The notes under the pieces are model-generated. The model saw nothing but the letters and a program-made list of their open reading frames with translations, was not told the DNA's origin and searched no databases. Made by a program: the position numbers and the translations under genes. A stretch of DNA of 64,000 nucleotides from Blasia pusilla (taxonomy: Eukaryota > Marchantiophyta > Marchantiopsida > Blasiales), in contig CM114272.1 of assembly GCA_050084515.1 (NCBI GenBank), positions 868,001-932,000 of the forward strand, written 5' to 3'. The stretch's first letter is position 1, and each line of letters opens with the position of its first letter. This document shows positions 22,327 to 35,199 of the stretch, in pieces.

Positions 22327-22778
22327 AAAATCAATGGCTCATATGGCCAACTCTACTCTCAAATCTACATTGGCATGTTGAGCCACATCCACCCTCTACT
22401 AGGAGGAAATGCGGACGCTAGCATCCTAATTACTACTACAAATAAAGCAAGAGAGCTGGTCTTTAGGCCGAACAAGAGAAAGAGGGAAAGATGGCTTGAG
22501 AAAGCCATCTCTCCCTCTCTTATAGCCTTCAATAGTAAACTAGCCTTCAAAGAGTAAACTACGTGCACAAATGATTGGATGACCGTTGAATCGGTCAACG
22601 GGTCACTTGGCTGAAAAGACTAAAATAGGAAAATTGTCAAAAATGATGTTCTTTATGCAACGAACGTGTCACCAATCTCATCCGACGTCTCAAGATGAAG
22701 TTACATCCAAAGAACCCGCTAACCCTGTATGCCGTCAACGTAGTAGAACTCTATTTGTTGGCTAACTAAGATGTGACA
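22327..22778 (-). promoter_or_regulatory. Copy C promoter-end 'A' segment
   Basis: The sense start TGTCACATCTTAGTTAGCC and the AGATGGCTT-GAGA-AAGCCATCT hairpin (about 22491-22512) match the other A segments. It ends at AAAATCAATGGC, directly after CTCATGC, without the B part. Confidence 0.65.
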
Positions 22779-23588
22779 AGATTAATTACACACTTTCATT
22801 AATACACCATTATATCTCAATTATCTATAATTTCTCCTCTAACTTTTATTCAAACCTCATATAATTCCTTGTACCCAAAATCTTCTAAATGCCTCTATTA
22901 TCCCACATTCAATGTCATTCATTCAAGACCAACATTTTTTTAATCTTTTTTTCTATTCCATCACAAGCTAGATTGCATATTTCTTCCTTCATTCTATTAC
23001 TTGCCTTAGGTCATGTTGGAGAACCTATGACTAAACATCACATGCCAAGCCTCTTAAGTCTTTTGAAGAATTTGCTTTTTTTTTTCTCCCGATATTAAGC
23101 TAAAAATGAAGATTTTAGGAATGGGATCAATTAAAATTTTTCCTTTTTATAAAAATTTCCCAATCTTTACAAAATGTTCCTAAGCATCCCGCATATTCAT
23201 TACCTTCTCCCATTTAAAAAATATCACTTTATTAAAAATTATTTAGGTACAAAAGAAATACATTACTTACTTATGAAGTTAATTTAGAGGATTTTTTAAT
23301 TTTAAACTTGGAAAATAAAATTAATTCATGAAATTGATTTTATTAAAAAAAATTTATTTAAAAATTTTGGGTGGTTAGGAAGAAATTGTGAAATATTTTA
23401 AAACATGAATTTAAGGATTTAAAAAAACTGGAGAGATGAATGTCTCAAAAGAAACCAACATTTATTTTTTCTGAATCAATTAGGGAAAAGATGTAAGTTT
23501 CTTCTTCAAAATAAAAACAAAATTTTATTATCATTAATATTCAAACAAAAATCTCTCTTAGCTATTTTTCTTATCAATTTTACATACA
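22779..23588. other. AT-rich spacer
   Basis: Strongly AT-rich, with many poly-A/T runs. I see no gene, repeat unit or element. Confidence 0.6.
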
Positions 23589-25700
23589 ATGACTTCTTCA
23601 TACGTCAATGGTCTTTTCATTTTGATCCATCTTACCGACCGCATCGACTTGGAATCAAATTGCAATGAATCTTCGAAGTTAGAATGGCTTCTTATTTCTT
23701 TGAAGAAACAGAATGATACATTAGCACTTGTCCAAGGTTTGAGGCGACGACAACTCGTTCATCCGAAAGAATCGGGGATGAAGGCGAATCTATGTGCTCA
23801 AGACACCGGAGTTTGTGCTCATATGCGTGGACCAATTGCCGTGGAGAAGAAGGCTGCAGATCGGGAGATGTGGCACTTGATGCTATGGGATTCGTGGACA
23901 TGGTGAGATCCGCGGGGAGCCATATCGGAACACTCCGGTCGAGCTTCGGAAGGGTGTCATGGTTGACCGAGTTTGCAGTGATTCAATCAGTCGCGGACGG
24001 TCTGAAGATCCGTAGGAACGCGAAATGCTGCTTAAGCTCCGCTCGCTGGAAATAGCTGGCTGGCATCGGCCTATTCCGAGAGCAATGCTTATTTCGAAGC
24101 TCTCTCGATTCTCGAAGCCTACACTACGAGCGCAGCAAGCGAATAAAAGACTGTCAAACACCGGAAGGGAATCCTCGGGACTGTCACGGCGTTTCCAATC
24201 CCATCTCGCTCCTCCATTCCTTGAGCCAAATTTACTTCCGGGACTGACGTGTCCTTCGATTAGATTAGGTTGAACTCTGCCAGAGGATGTCTACCCCGGT
24301 CGGGCTGTCCCTTACTGTTATCTGTTTCTTCCAAGAAATAACTTTACGCCTGCGTAAAGAGAGCAAGATCAAGCAAGTATAGTTACTTTAGTATTGTGTG
24401 GATAGAGATCTAGGAAGACTAGGATGTACTAGATTGTCGTGAGTGGAAGATTTCTTACATCTCACTGTTGTTGTCTAGTTGCAAGCGTTTTTTAGAATGT
24501 ATATTTCAAGCATGGAATTATTTCCCGGCCGGTGGGGCACCGCGGGAGGGAGTCACGGTGTCGGACGAAGACTACTTGAAGCCGTTTCCGCAGATCGGGG
24601 GGGGGGCCCCTGCTGTCTCTTCGGGGCCGGTTTTGGCCCTCGGGGTTTTTGGCCTCTCTATGGCCCCCTCGTTTGTATCCTGATGGGTTTCCCATCCATT
24701 TTTCTATTTAAGTTTTATATTCTCTTCCGCAGATCGTACGCTGCATCTTTCTTGACCTGGAGCACAGTAACTCACAGTCTCACACTTCGACGCAGGGGGA
24801 ACTTGGGAAGGTCAGTGCATGACAGACGGTGTGATCGACGAGCGCAAGCACATGACATAAGTTACTGCGCACAATTTGTGCAGCCAAATCCGCAGAGTAC
24901 GGAGCTTCTGATGGAGAAATTTCGTTTCCAGAGATTCGTTTACGAGATCGATCGTGATTTGAAGGTCATGTCGCCTAGTTCAAGGCTGTCGGTGACGAAT
25001 AAAGCAGAGTGGTTGATGGTTAAAAAATTCCCTTCCCATGAACTGCAACCGGCACGTTTCTTGCGACTGCCGGGTGAAATTAACATCACTCCTAGTAGTT
25101 ACTTATGCAGTGGAATAACGGATTTCACGCTCTCTGGCGTCCTAATGCTGGAAGGATCGAATTCGAACAGATCTGCTGCACCATTAATGACTTCTGTCAC
25201 TATGTAGAGGCTCATCAAATCGCGGGAAAGAGTGGAGTGGATTTAACATAAATTTCCGCCCGCTTTGGTCCCTATTTTGTACATGATGTCTTTGCGCCGG
25301 GTGAATTCTAGTCACGAAGGCACTCTTCATTTCTCTGCAGAAAAGTAAGCCGAAATTCATCGATTTCAATTTTCGTGACAGAGCAAAAACGGATGGGGTT
25401 GTTGTGGTTGTAAATAAATCTATTTGCAGAAAAAGAAGCGGAAGTCCACAAACATCCATCACCAAATCCACTTTTCTGAGATTGCGAATTTGCACTAGGT
25501 TTTCGTTGCTTGGGATTTCACACTTCACACCTCCCTTCAGAGGCTGTCAAAGACCTCGCTTCGAGAAGCGAATTTCGAAACCCTATAAGTTGAGCTTTTC
25601 CTCCGTTTCAAATTTCTTCTCTTTTGCCGAAGTGGTAGAACCGGATTCTGTAAATGTGTCTCTGTTCGTCATTTCTTCGTCCTCTCCGACGGTACCTTAA
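23589..25700 (+). other. GC-richer block with unrecognised open frames
   Basis: Base composition rises sharply relative to the flanks. Open frames include 23589-23906 and a 242-codon frame at 24479-25207 that starts FFRMYISSMELFPGRWG and contains a Gly-rich stretch. A competing frame (24468-24683) reads GGAPREGVTVSDEDYLKPFP before a stop. I recognise no domain in either. The block could be a decayed retroelement or gene fragment. Confidence 0.3.
24651..24730 (+). repeat. Repeat with GATGGG-TTT-CCCATC hairpin, copy 1
   Basis: CTCTCTATGGCCCCCTCGTT followed by TGTATCCTGATGGG, then a perfect 6-bp stem (24682-24696) and a T-rich tail. A similar block lies at 25711-25790. This resembles the 3' end of a dispersed element or transcript, but I cannot name it. 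Confidence 0.45.
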
Positions 25701-25710
25701 CATACCTCTC

Positions 25711-25790
25711 TGGGCTCTCTATGCCCCCCTCCTTTGTATCTCTGATGGGTTTTCCATCAAGAGTTTTATTGAAGCTTTCCTCTTTTGTAC
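25711..25790 (+). repeat. Repeat with GATGG...CCATC hairpin, copy 2
   Basis: CTCTCTATGCCCCCCTCCTT then TGTATCTCTGATGGG, with stem 25744-25758 and a T-rich tail, matching the block at 24651-24730 with a few changes. Confidence 0.45.
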
Positions 25791-28700
25791 TATTTGGCTA
25801 TAGCTTTTCCAGCGTTTTGACATTTCTTGCCGATGGGAACAACTTCCTCCCTTGAACCAGGAAGTTCTTAAGTTGGTCCTTGATCACGAATCTCCTATCA
25901 CTCACCTAAGTCACCTTCAATAGAGCAATGACTTTGTAGCCTGGAGTGTGTGGATTTTTATTTTTTTGAATTCATGTTTCTATTTTATGCCTCCATCTGA
26001 ATGTGGATATTGAGATTGAGGAATGTTGTTAATAATGGGAGGGGAATTATTTCTTGCAGGATTTCCTTATGATGTAGTAGTGTTTGATGTTGATATTATC
26101 ATCGATCCAAAGGGGGCTACGACAAAGCCATACGTGGTAGATAGGTTGAAGGAGTGGAGTAGAAAGTGGTTGTAGGTATCATGAATTTGTGTTGATAGGA
26201 TGATGGCCTTGAAATCTTAGAGGAATCCTCGCTAATCCTATGTATTGAGCTGGTCATAAGTGACTTGATGTGATGGAGGTGATGTAGGTGGGCAGGTTGT
26301 CCTCCATTTATTTAGTGCCAACCTTTGGAAGGTTGGCCTCTATTATGGGTAAATGGCATTCCATGTGAGAAATGCTCTCTCCTTTTGTGCCACTTAGATC
26401 TGCAAGATCCTATTATTGAGTACGTGGCTGAGATCTTTTGTACTAGATTGTCTTCTTGAGGATCTGATTTGGTGTGGACACTAATGAAGCTTTGTTAAAG
26501 GCTCATGTATAAAAATCCTGGAGAGGGATCGGTTGTGTTCTCATTTCATTTTCTCCCAGCTTCTACGGAAGAAAGATATTTGAAAAAATTGTGAATGTTT
26601 TAAACTTTCAAGCTTGGTTGGGAGGGATTTAAAATCTTATTTGGGAAAAAATGGGACTATATAATTAGTTCTCTTAATGACGGAGTAAAAAGGCTTTATT
26701 TTGATAAGGTTTAAGTTAAAATTTTCATCGTAAATTATATTCATCAGAAAATACATCTATAGGATTACTTACTGCTTCATATGGTTTGGTACATCTCCAA
26801 TTTTCTGGCTTGTCATATATGCATTCAAATAAAACAATTTGAATTCAGATTTTCATAGCCTTAAAATATTTTCAAATAAATTTCATGGTCTAAAACATTT
26901 AGGCAGAAATAACCAAGCCGGAAATTTTCTTACTCCACTGGAAACGATTTCTAAAAATTGAATTATTTTTATCTCTGTTGCGGAACTTGAACGAATTCAT
27001 TTATTATCTCAATTTCACCATATTATTATGGAAGAGTACTTTTATTCGGGTGCCTTCCCTCCTGATAACACATGTTCTCCCCGCTAATCTCTGATGAGCC
27101 TTTGTCTTCTAGAACTAATGTTCATTCTCGGGTTAGTCTATCTCAACATGCATCCCAATAGCTCCAAATCTTAGTGTATATAAGCTAGTAAGACCAAAAA
27201 TATAAAGAAAATAATTCGTCAGTAGGTTACGAGGGTAATAGCTCAGTTTATAGTAGGTTGAACTTGATAAAGCTGGGGACACAGTACACGGGCGAGTTCC
27301 TCACGGAGGAAATAAAATCCGTACAAAATTGACAGACATGGCGAGGTCTTGAGGTTAACTGCTTCAGGTCGGCACGCTTCGGGAGGCATCCAGTAGGTAT
27401 AGCACAATCTTGCCTGGTCGGATTCACGTGGATGCAAACTTTACCAGCGTGAACGGTACAGGGATTTGGTAAGCTGCACCCAACTGTTTCCCCGCATTTC
27501 TCCCGCTTTGCTTGAAAGTTTCATTTCCTTAGGATTCATGACAGAAACTTGGAATAATTACTGACCTCCGATTCGGGTGTCGGTGGTCAGTGTTCCCGTT
27601 CAATTCTCTTTGCTGATTTTGGAATGGATCTTTGCATGTGAATCCAGATTTAGTGAAGGTTTCCTAGTACGTTACCGGAGGCACCGGACAAGCCAACACT
27701 TTGATCGGGCTCATATCTCGGCTGTGTGAGGTGATAAGTATGATCATTCCATCCCTGGCGTACGTTTCCGTATACTGCGCAGAGGTCACTTTGCTTGCTG
27801 TTGCCGATTGTGCACAAGATCGATCGTGGCCTGAGCAACGGAGGTGCGATGAGCTCGCCTTGTCATAAAAATGTGCGCTCTCTGTCCTGCATTCGGTTTG
27901 CGTCTAAACAGCCTCCTGTTTTCTGGCCTTTCGGCTTACAACCTTGCTGTGGTCGGTATTCGTTTGATTTCTTCGCACACACTCCAGCCTAGTACTGTAC
28001 TGACCTTCGACATGGCTCGCACAACTCGCCTCGAGCCTACTATGCAGTGTGCACGGCTTGCAGCAGCTAGCGACGTCACATGTGCATGTCCATGTACATT
28101 CTTCTACAGACTGTACTGTATTCATGTGCGTGCCGGGTCTTTTCCGAAGATCCGGACGAGTTCTTAATTACATCTCTTATCCTCCCTCTCTTCTATTTAA
28201 AATAGAGAAAGAGTGTCCTACTCCGGAAAGTCTGAAAATGCCGATTTTGGCGTGATTCCCTGGCGACTAGTCTTCCCAGCAACTTGAGTCTGGGGATGAG
28301 GATCGCGCTCTACTAAATTTAGAATCCAGGAACACTAGTTGGAGCAGTTCAGTGACACAATAGAGGAGCCGAAAGGTACCAGGAAGCAGTTCTCTGCCTA
28401 AAAGTGCACGTAGTCCTCCTGTTATTACGGTCGCTCAAGTCGGTCCCCTTCCTTCGGAGAAAGTCAGGGAATCCTTGCTGTCTTGTTAGGGTACAGTAGT
28501 TCCGTTACAGTACCGCCTTATATTGGAAAGAGCACTCATGCACAGAAGAAAAGGGGAGGAAGATATAGGGAAGGGAGGCTTAGAGAATCGAATCAAAATT
28601 GGTGGCTTCTGATGGATTTACTTGCTAAAATCTCCAACAGAGCACATGGGAAGCTTTGTCACCACACTCAATCGTTCGCAAGCCGGAGGCGACTGGTTAG

Positions 28701-31031
28701 GGCTTGAGCATTGGTGTAGAGATGTTGTGACCGTCACTAAAACAACGCTTTACGCCTACAGATACTTTTGGCGTTCCAATGTATGACTGGTTCTAAATAA
28801 GACAAACACAATCTTTTGTAATTTTATATCCAAAACTCTGTTTGATTGTTCTCGTGAGTCCTGCCTAGCAAAAATGTACGGATGTAGATTCAGTGAAGTG
28901 GTGGTTTTCACAGATACTTAGAAACAGGGATAGTGTCATTTTCTGGTGATGAGCAATCTCTACGCCTTCCAGATTTGCACATGGCTCCACATTGGCAATT
29001 GAACAATAAATAACGAGCTGTGAAGTACTCCTGTGGGAAATTAACTCGGCTTTTGAAGTTTTTTTCTACACAAGGACCTCGGTGACGGTCCTTCACGTGC
29101 TTCTAAACTTACTGCGTGACAAATCCAGAGGCCAAGACGTCAGTTGAACCCAGCCATTAGGCAGCCAGTCTCCGGTCATGATTTCATGTTTTCTCCATGG
29201 TTCCTGCCTCCGTCAAAGACGGATTGTAGCGCACATGGGCCTTCTTCCTTCCGGAGATTGGTTGGACGTCATATAATCATAGAAAAGGGAAGAGCTTGTC
29301 GCAATGAGTGAAACCTGAATGCGAGATAACAATAAAAGGTTAATACAGTTGGAAGTCCAGAGGCTGTTTCGAAGCGAAACAGGACGACAGGAAGCCTTAG
29401 GTGGAGGGAAAATTGTCCTTCATACCAAAGATACCCAAATTTCCTCATCTGGTGAAATTTTCTACTGGATCGAATGAGCATAACATACATACGCTTTCAA
29501 TTTCCAAAATCATACTGCACAAGTTCACAGCCATATCGAAGTTTTCCTACTGTGAGCACCTTAGCCATTACTGACGCTCTCGAAACTCTTATCCGTAAAA
29601 AACATTTCGCTTTTGGTTGTGCTGAAATTATCATAGCCACGTAGGGTAGACGAAATCGAGTTCCAATACATAGCGATGGCGAACTGGGTTTACAAGTTCC
29701 TAGCATTACTGGAAAGGAACGGCAGGTAGATAGATAGTCATACGTAGAGTATACCACCCTAATCACCATAAGAAAACGTATACGGCTCCAAAACTTTTGA
29801 GCATGAGAATGCAAGGTTTGGAAACGGCTAAGCTTTCTTGTTGGAACTGGAGGTATGAACCTTCCAGCGGTTACAGTGTTTTGGTCAACTCTTCTCGTGC
29901 TGGAGTGTGTTCATGACTAAGATGGCCCATCTGCATGAGCGTTCTCATTTAAAAATTTACGTTTAAAGTCTATTTTCAGATCATGTTTAGAGAATGTGAA
30001 TCCCTCGCCATTGGTAAAGATAAGGTAGTCTAACCCCGAGAAAATCAAACCAATCGTGTATGGTGGAATTGGCCGATGAGTTCTTAGTCCGAAGTGGACT
30101 TTCGTGCTATTTGTTGGTGAGCAGCCCCAGTATCCAACGTATCATGTGGTATTTCAGCCTTTTTCTTTACTAGTCTCAATGCTAGTACACGACATCGAAA
30201 CGAGACCGTGTTCATCAATACATGTGAATTCAATTAACAGGCTGTGCATTGACCAAACATAGTTTAAGGTTCTCCCCGACCAAGTCCGGGCTCCAATGTA
30301 AACGAAAGACCAATGTAAACGAATGATTGTGTGGGTTTGTGTCAGATATGTTCTAGTTCACACCTGAGGATCTCAGGATGGACTGCACATTTGTTTGAAC
30401 AGGAGAGAGGGATGAAGACATCCATTCACCAACGTCGGCACTTGAAAACGTACATGTATGAAACAGCAACTCCTAGACAGAACTCCACCTTGACCCAGAG
30501 AAATTTCACAATAGTTGGATCATTTATAGTTCCCAATTACACTCGTTTGCATCTGTGCTGGTGAAGGAGAAATACTTAACGACTCTCCAGGAGGGTAGGA
30601 TTGACATCGTTATTAAAAGGATAAAAAGCCCCACCTGGAAGCAGAAAGCTTTCTCGTCTTATTGCCCAGACTCTCATTATGCAGGAGTCAGCAGAGGCTG
30701 CAGATTTACATGGAGCCTTAAATAGCCAGGAAGGTAGTACCAGGAATGGAATGTGTTGCATCGGTTCAACCATGGCCTCCCTTTGAACCATAGGAAGAAT
30801 GATCAACGAAACCATTCTTTGGATAATCCTGGGCAGAAGTCATTACGGCTGTCAAAACAGCAACGGTTTGGTTGTGCTGGAGAATCCTGGTTGACAGGAC
30901 ACGCATAAGCATTCGTCCCTGTGAGCAAGTCTGATATTCTGCTAACTCGATTGATGATGAAAGAGACTTTTATTACGTAGAGTTGCATTGGACCCACATG
31001 GACTTGGAGTTCGAAATTTTGGAATTCTTCA
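25791..31031. other. Unassigned sequence
   Basis: Mixed composition with no recognisable protein domain, LTR or RNA gene. Many short frames on both strands overlap each other and none shows a motif I can support. It may contain host intergenic or intronic sequence. Confidence 0.4.
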
Positions 31032-31386
31032 GAGATATTTCAATGTCAGAGTAGTACCTTGTGCACAAATACTGTACCTTACAAAAGTATTTCTAGTAAA
31101 TCTGGTCCACGATATGGACCACCTTTGTGTGCAACTCTTAGTGCGCTCGGATTGTTGCTGTACAGTTTGTAAACCAACATATCAGCTACAAAATCCCAGA
31201 GATTAAGAGAGATATATCAATGTCAGAGTAGTACCTTGTGCACAAATACTTTACCTTACAAAAGTATTTCTAGTAAATCTGGTGTACAAAATTTGGACCA
31301 CCTTTGTGTGCAACTCTTAATGGGCTCGGATTGTTGCTATACAGTTTGTAAACCAACATATCAGTTACAAAATCCCAGAGATTAAG
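31032..31386. repeat. Tandem duplication, about 177-bp unit, two copies
   Basis: Unit 1 (31032-31208) and unit 2 (31209-31386) both begin GAGATAT.TCAATGTCAGAG and end CAAAATCCCAGAGATTAAGA, with roughly a dozen differences. The only larger change is GGTCCACGATATGG versus GGTGTACAAAATTTGG. It is a recent local duplication. Confidence 0.95.
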
Positions 31387-32410
31387 AAATTGAGAAATCC
31401 AAACGCATTTCGACATAACATCAGATGTAGAATGTCTTTAGGCGCAGCACGTAACAAACTGAGACATCCTGATTCTGATGCTGTATGAAACTTCACGTGC
31501 ATTTCCTAAGGGTCGACCTCTCCTTACTGCGTGCTCGGTACATTGAAGTTTAGAGTTTAATGTTCCACCTTGGGATGCCGGTCAAACGCCGATGTTTTCA
31601 CATCTTTGGTTCGTTTTCTTTGTGTTCGCCGACTGCGTCTGAACGTCCGTCAATCAGTAGTCACCAATTATGCTCTTCTTCTTCGTATAGTGGACTTGTG
31701 TGTTTATCACAGAAGGGATCAGATTAGTGATACGAGTTCTTGTGTAAACTCGAGTCAGTGACTGTCGTTTAAAGTTGGACCTAATGCAATCAGACCCTGT
31801 ATGTATTTCCAATCGATCCAATTAGGCGCTGTGGCGTCTCTTGTTGAAGGTGCTTTGGAGGTTTCTTCGCTTTTGACACGCCGCTACATCGTGGAGGAAA
31901 AAATTAATGATGCTCCCACGGCACCATTGATTCAAGGTGATGGCGTCAAGTTTTCTACTTCTTTATCTGCCCGTCTTCTGCCTGCCAATGGATTTGGACT
32001 CCCTACTGGTGTTATGGCCCTCGTTGCTGTTGCTACGTATCGATCCTTTAATGATCCCATTCATCTGCTCAATTGTCAAGTTGGGAAAGAAACTCAGAGC
32101 CATGAAGACCGTAAATTAAGCCCACAAGGGGTTGTGAGATTTGCCTTATGAAATTACCAACTTGTGACCAGACTCTTTCTTCGCATCCGATGGTGACCTT
32201 CGATTATAAGTTACATTCGGATTTTACTCTCTAACATGTTATGAGGTCAGCTTTGCGCATTCGTTAATTTGCAGTTAGGGTTCACAGTGGCACTGGGTGG
32301 AAACCACAGAAAGCAGTTTGAGATATTAAGCCCAGCAGCTTCACTTGTGTATCCATGTAAGAGCCTTATTCGGAGCAGCGTTGGTTGGCACAATGCTGTG
32401 CGGTGGAATT

Positions 32411-33070
32411 TCATCCCTTAATATGGATATTGGAAAGTGTAGACCGGATTTCCAACATGAAATCAGTGCGCGATTGAACAGAAGTGAGGGTCCTTAGATC
32501 TACGTTCACAAGGAAGCCAAACTCGAGACACAATTGGATTCCGGCAGGAGGCCCATAACCAATCGTGCCGTAACGCCTGTTGAGAGTACGTTCAAAGAGG
32601 TTGAAGATATCCTTAGACTTTTTGCCGAAAGAGATCAGAAACATATCAGAAGTGCAAACTCTTTCAGAAAACCAAGCAGGAGGACAATTTTGAGGCATGG
32701 TAATGTGTGAGAATATGGATCCATTGGCATTAATCTGTTCTGCCAGGAACGAGGGATACGGATGCAATTCGCTGTCCGTCATACCCTCCAAAACAATCAA
32801 AACAATGCAATCTTGGAGAAGAAATACAGGAATCTGGATTCTGCTGTACTTGTCTTGCTGCAACAGCAGGGTCTAGCAAATCTTACTGGCCTCTTGGTTG
32901 GGCTGGGTACAGGGGGTATAAGTCCGGAAACTACTACATGAGAGGTGGGAGATTCTCTCATACAATCTAAGTTCTTTCCAGACAGAGTGAGGGTGGAGCG
33001 TCGAGATGTCAGTCAAGAAACTCCTTACAACACAGTCTACCTCGTCTGAGTTAGGACCCCCAAAAATCAC
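32411..33070 (-). pseudogene. Unrecognised coding-like frame with one in-frame stop
   Basis: A single minus-strand frame of about 220 codons, interrupted only by a TAG at 32873-32875. The N-terminal part contains DEVDCVVRSFLTDISTLHPH; the C-terminal part contains RYGTIGYGPPAGIQLCLEFG and a hydrophobic IPVFLLQDCIVLIVLEG stretch. Residue use looks like a real protein rather than a shadow frame. I do not recognise the family. It may be one exon of a gene or a retro-derived fragment with a nonsense mutation. Confidence 0.35.
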
Positions 33071-34249
33071 CCACTAGTGCAGCAGATTTGTGCAACAAAT
33101 GTAGGCTACTGAATAACAGCTTAGCAATTTCAATATAGGTTTCTTACCTTTTCGAGTGTAAATTTCTTACAAGTAGCTAGGTGGTGAATCGAAGTCGTCC
33201 TGTTCGTTTAAGGAGGTTCCCCCTTCTCTTCTCCTTCCGACCCTATGTGGTCTTGGAGCCCTTTCAGAACCTCCAAGACCCAATTCGGTTCATCTCTTTC
33301 TTCAAAAGTTCTGAGTTCTGCTCATTCACGGGGCACAGTTATTAGAGAAAGATTAGTGCAACATAAGTCTTAAAGATCTAACCAGACTAAGGAAACAATC
33401 TCCTTCAGGAAATTGGGCCATCCCAACGGAAACTATCATTGATCGGGATGCGCAACTTTAGGAAATACTGATAAACTTATCATGCTAATCTCACGTTGCA
33501 TTTTGTAAAAGCCTATGAAATGTACTCTATCCCATTTGACGCAGAAAGAAAAGGATGCTGGCTTTTGATTCCGGGGATCTCAAGCTGCTAGAAAGTAAAG
33601 ACGATAGGTGAAGTAGTGTGCAGTAGAGAGAAGATGAACATGTAAAAGCTTCCTTGTTTGTGGTCACTGCAATAGGGAAAACCAATTTAGTAGGAGTTCT
33701 ACGAGTTCGAGTTCCTACAATGACACCGGTCGCAGTCGAAGTACCTCCTATCAGCACTCGGTACTCAAAAGCATTTTCCGAATTCTTTTGATGCTGTTCG
33801 TTTTGAAATGACATCAAGAGGGTATTCCACAGCGGGGACAATCCAAGAGAGTTAACAAGTACTTGGACTTCTTAGATCTCGAAGCATCTAAGCAGTCCAA
33901 GTACTAGGGATGAAACCTCGGCTCTTCACCGAAACATTGGGAGAATTCGTAATTAAACAGGTGCAACGATTGTACGCAGCCCATTAGCAGAAATAAACAT
34001 AGAATCTAAAGAAACGAAAGTTAACTCTTACCCTTCTGAGTCACAGTGGAGAGAAAGTTTCAAGAACCAAGAACCCATGAAGAATCTTTTTATGGTCCAC
34101 AAGCAGTACACTGGCAAGGTGCAGAGGAACGTGAGCCTGAATCCATGAGAGTGAATGCCATTTTGTTAATCACCTCACTTTCTCCAGGAAAGCAAGCTTG
34201 TAGGATGTAATTGGACTGTCAATCTGGAATGACAGTCACATGGGATGAT

Positions 34250-35160
34250 TGGAAGTACAAGGAAATATTGGTAAATAGAACCTTTTCTCAGATTTTGGTT
34301 TTGGAGTACAACGAGACTCTTCTCACCTGTAGATACAAGGTGAGAAGCACTGGATATTTGCATGGTTTACCTGAGGAAATATACGTGGAGATGCCAGAGG
34401 GGGCGTTATGTCCCACTGATCAAAACCAATCCTGGACAGGTCCATCTATGGACTGAAACAGCCATCAAGATTTTGTCGTTAGAGGAATGATACCGTTCTG
34501 ATCCAGCTTGAATTTAGAAGGTCAAGCTAGGGAAAAATTCTCACATTATTAAAGCCAGGAAAATCTGTACTTTAAGCGTTATGTAGATGGAAAGGAATCG
34601 TTTGCACCCACTAGAATTGAAGGATGCCTTGAAGAGGGACAGATCAGGCACAGATTTATTATTTCTGCAGGAGTGATAGGGGTGGTCAGAAATAGAGATA
34701 AAAGATGGATTATATGATTCCAAAATAGATCCATTAACAATTTTCTTACAAGGTTCAAAATGCCCGACTGTAACCCTGTCAAAAAATAGGTAGAATCAGA
34801 ACATGAGCCCAATACTGAGGACTGTCCTAAGAATGAAGTAGAGAGAATGCATGAGCAAGAGACCTTGCAGGATTTTGCTCATGCATTCTCTCTAGGTCTT
34901 TTAAGGACCATAGTCTGTACCAAGTCAGATACTTCTTGTGCAGCTAGCAGGACCAGTAGACGTATGGCTATGAAGCCTAGATCATTGGACCGTCGTAAGG
35001 AGTATTTCCCGAAACAAGAGAGCATCGGGTGTGCAGTACAGAAGATTCGAAGTTCGTAGCCGTTTATGGTCTCTCTGATGCTAATTGGGGAGGTAACCTG
35101 GATGATCACAATGAAAATCTGCTTACTATTTCTTGCTGGGGCAAGAAGGTATAAGGTGTA
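34250..35160 (+). pseudogene. Ty1/copia reverse transcriptase / RNase H remnant
   Basis: LEYNETLLTCRYK (about 34304-34340) resembles the copia DYNETFSPV box and is followed, after an internal loss, by LHGLPEEIYVEMPEG (34360-34405), the copia FLHG-LEEEIYMEQPEG box. A frame change then leads to a YGLKQPSR stretch (about 34445-34475). Near 35055-35105, VYGLSDANWGGNLDDH matches the copia RNase H GYSDADWGGDLDD box. The fragment is badly eroded and no LTRs are assigned. It is unrelated to the Ty3/gypsy elements in the window. Confidence 0.75.
34839..34894. repeat. Perfect 20-bp inverted repeat (hairpin)
   Basis: The arms TAGAGAGAATGCATGAGCAA and its exact complement are separated by 16 bp (34859-34874). 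It lies inside the copia remnant and is not expected from copia coding sequence. Confidence 0.95.
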
Positions 35161-35199
35161 AGGTGTGAGAGCAAGAAGAAAAGTCAGCTCTGCTATCCA

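Larger units (their letters stand above)
17290..22778 (-). mobile_element. Copy C: internally deleted member of the methyltransferase-PHD retrotransposon family
   Basis: Same family and orientation as A and B but more diverged. It has the B terminal segment (17290-17434), a short unassigned stretch, the methyltransferase linker up to motif I only, protease, gag, a leader with a nested opposite-strand A-B unit, and the A promoter segment (22327-22778). RT, RNase H, integrase, the PHD finger and most of the methyltransferase are absent. It is therefore a gag-protease derivative that would need helper functions. A foldback scar lies in gag. Confidence 0.8.
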
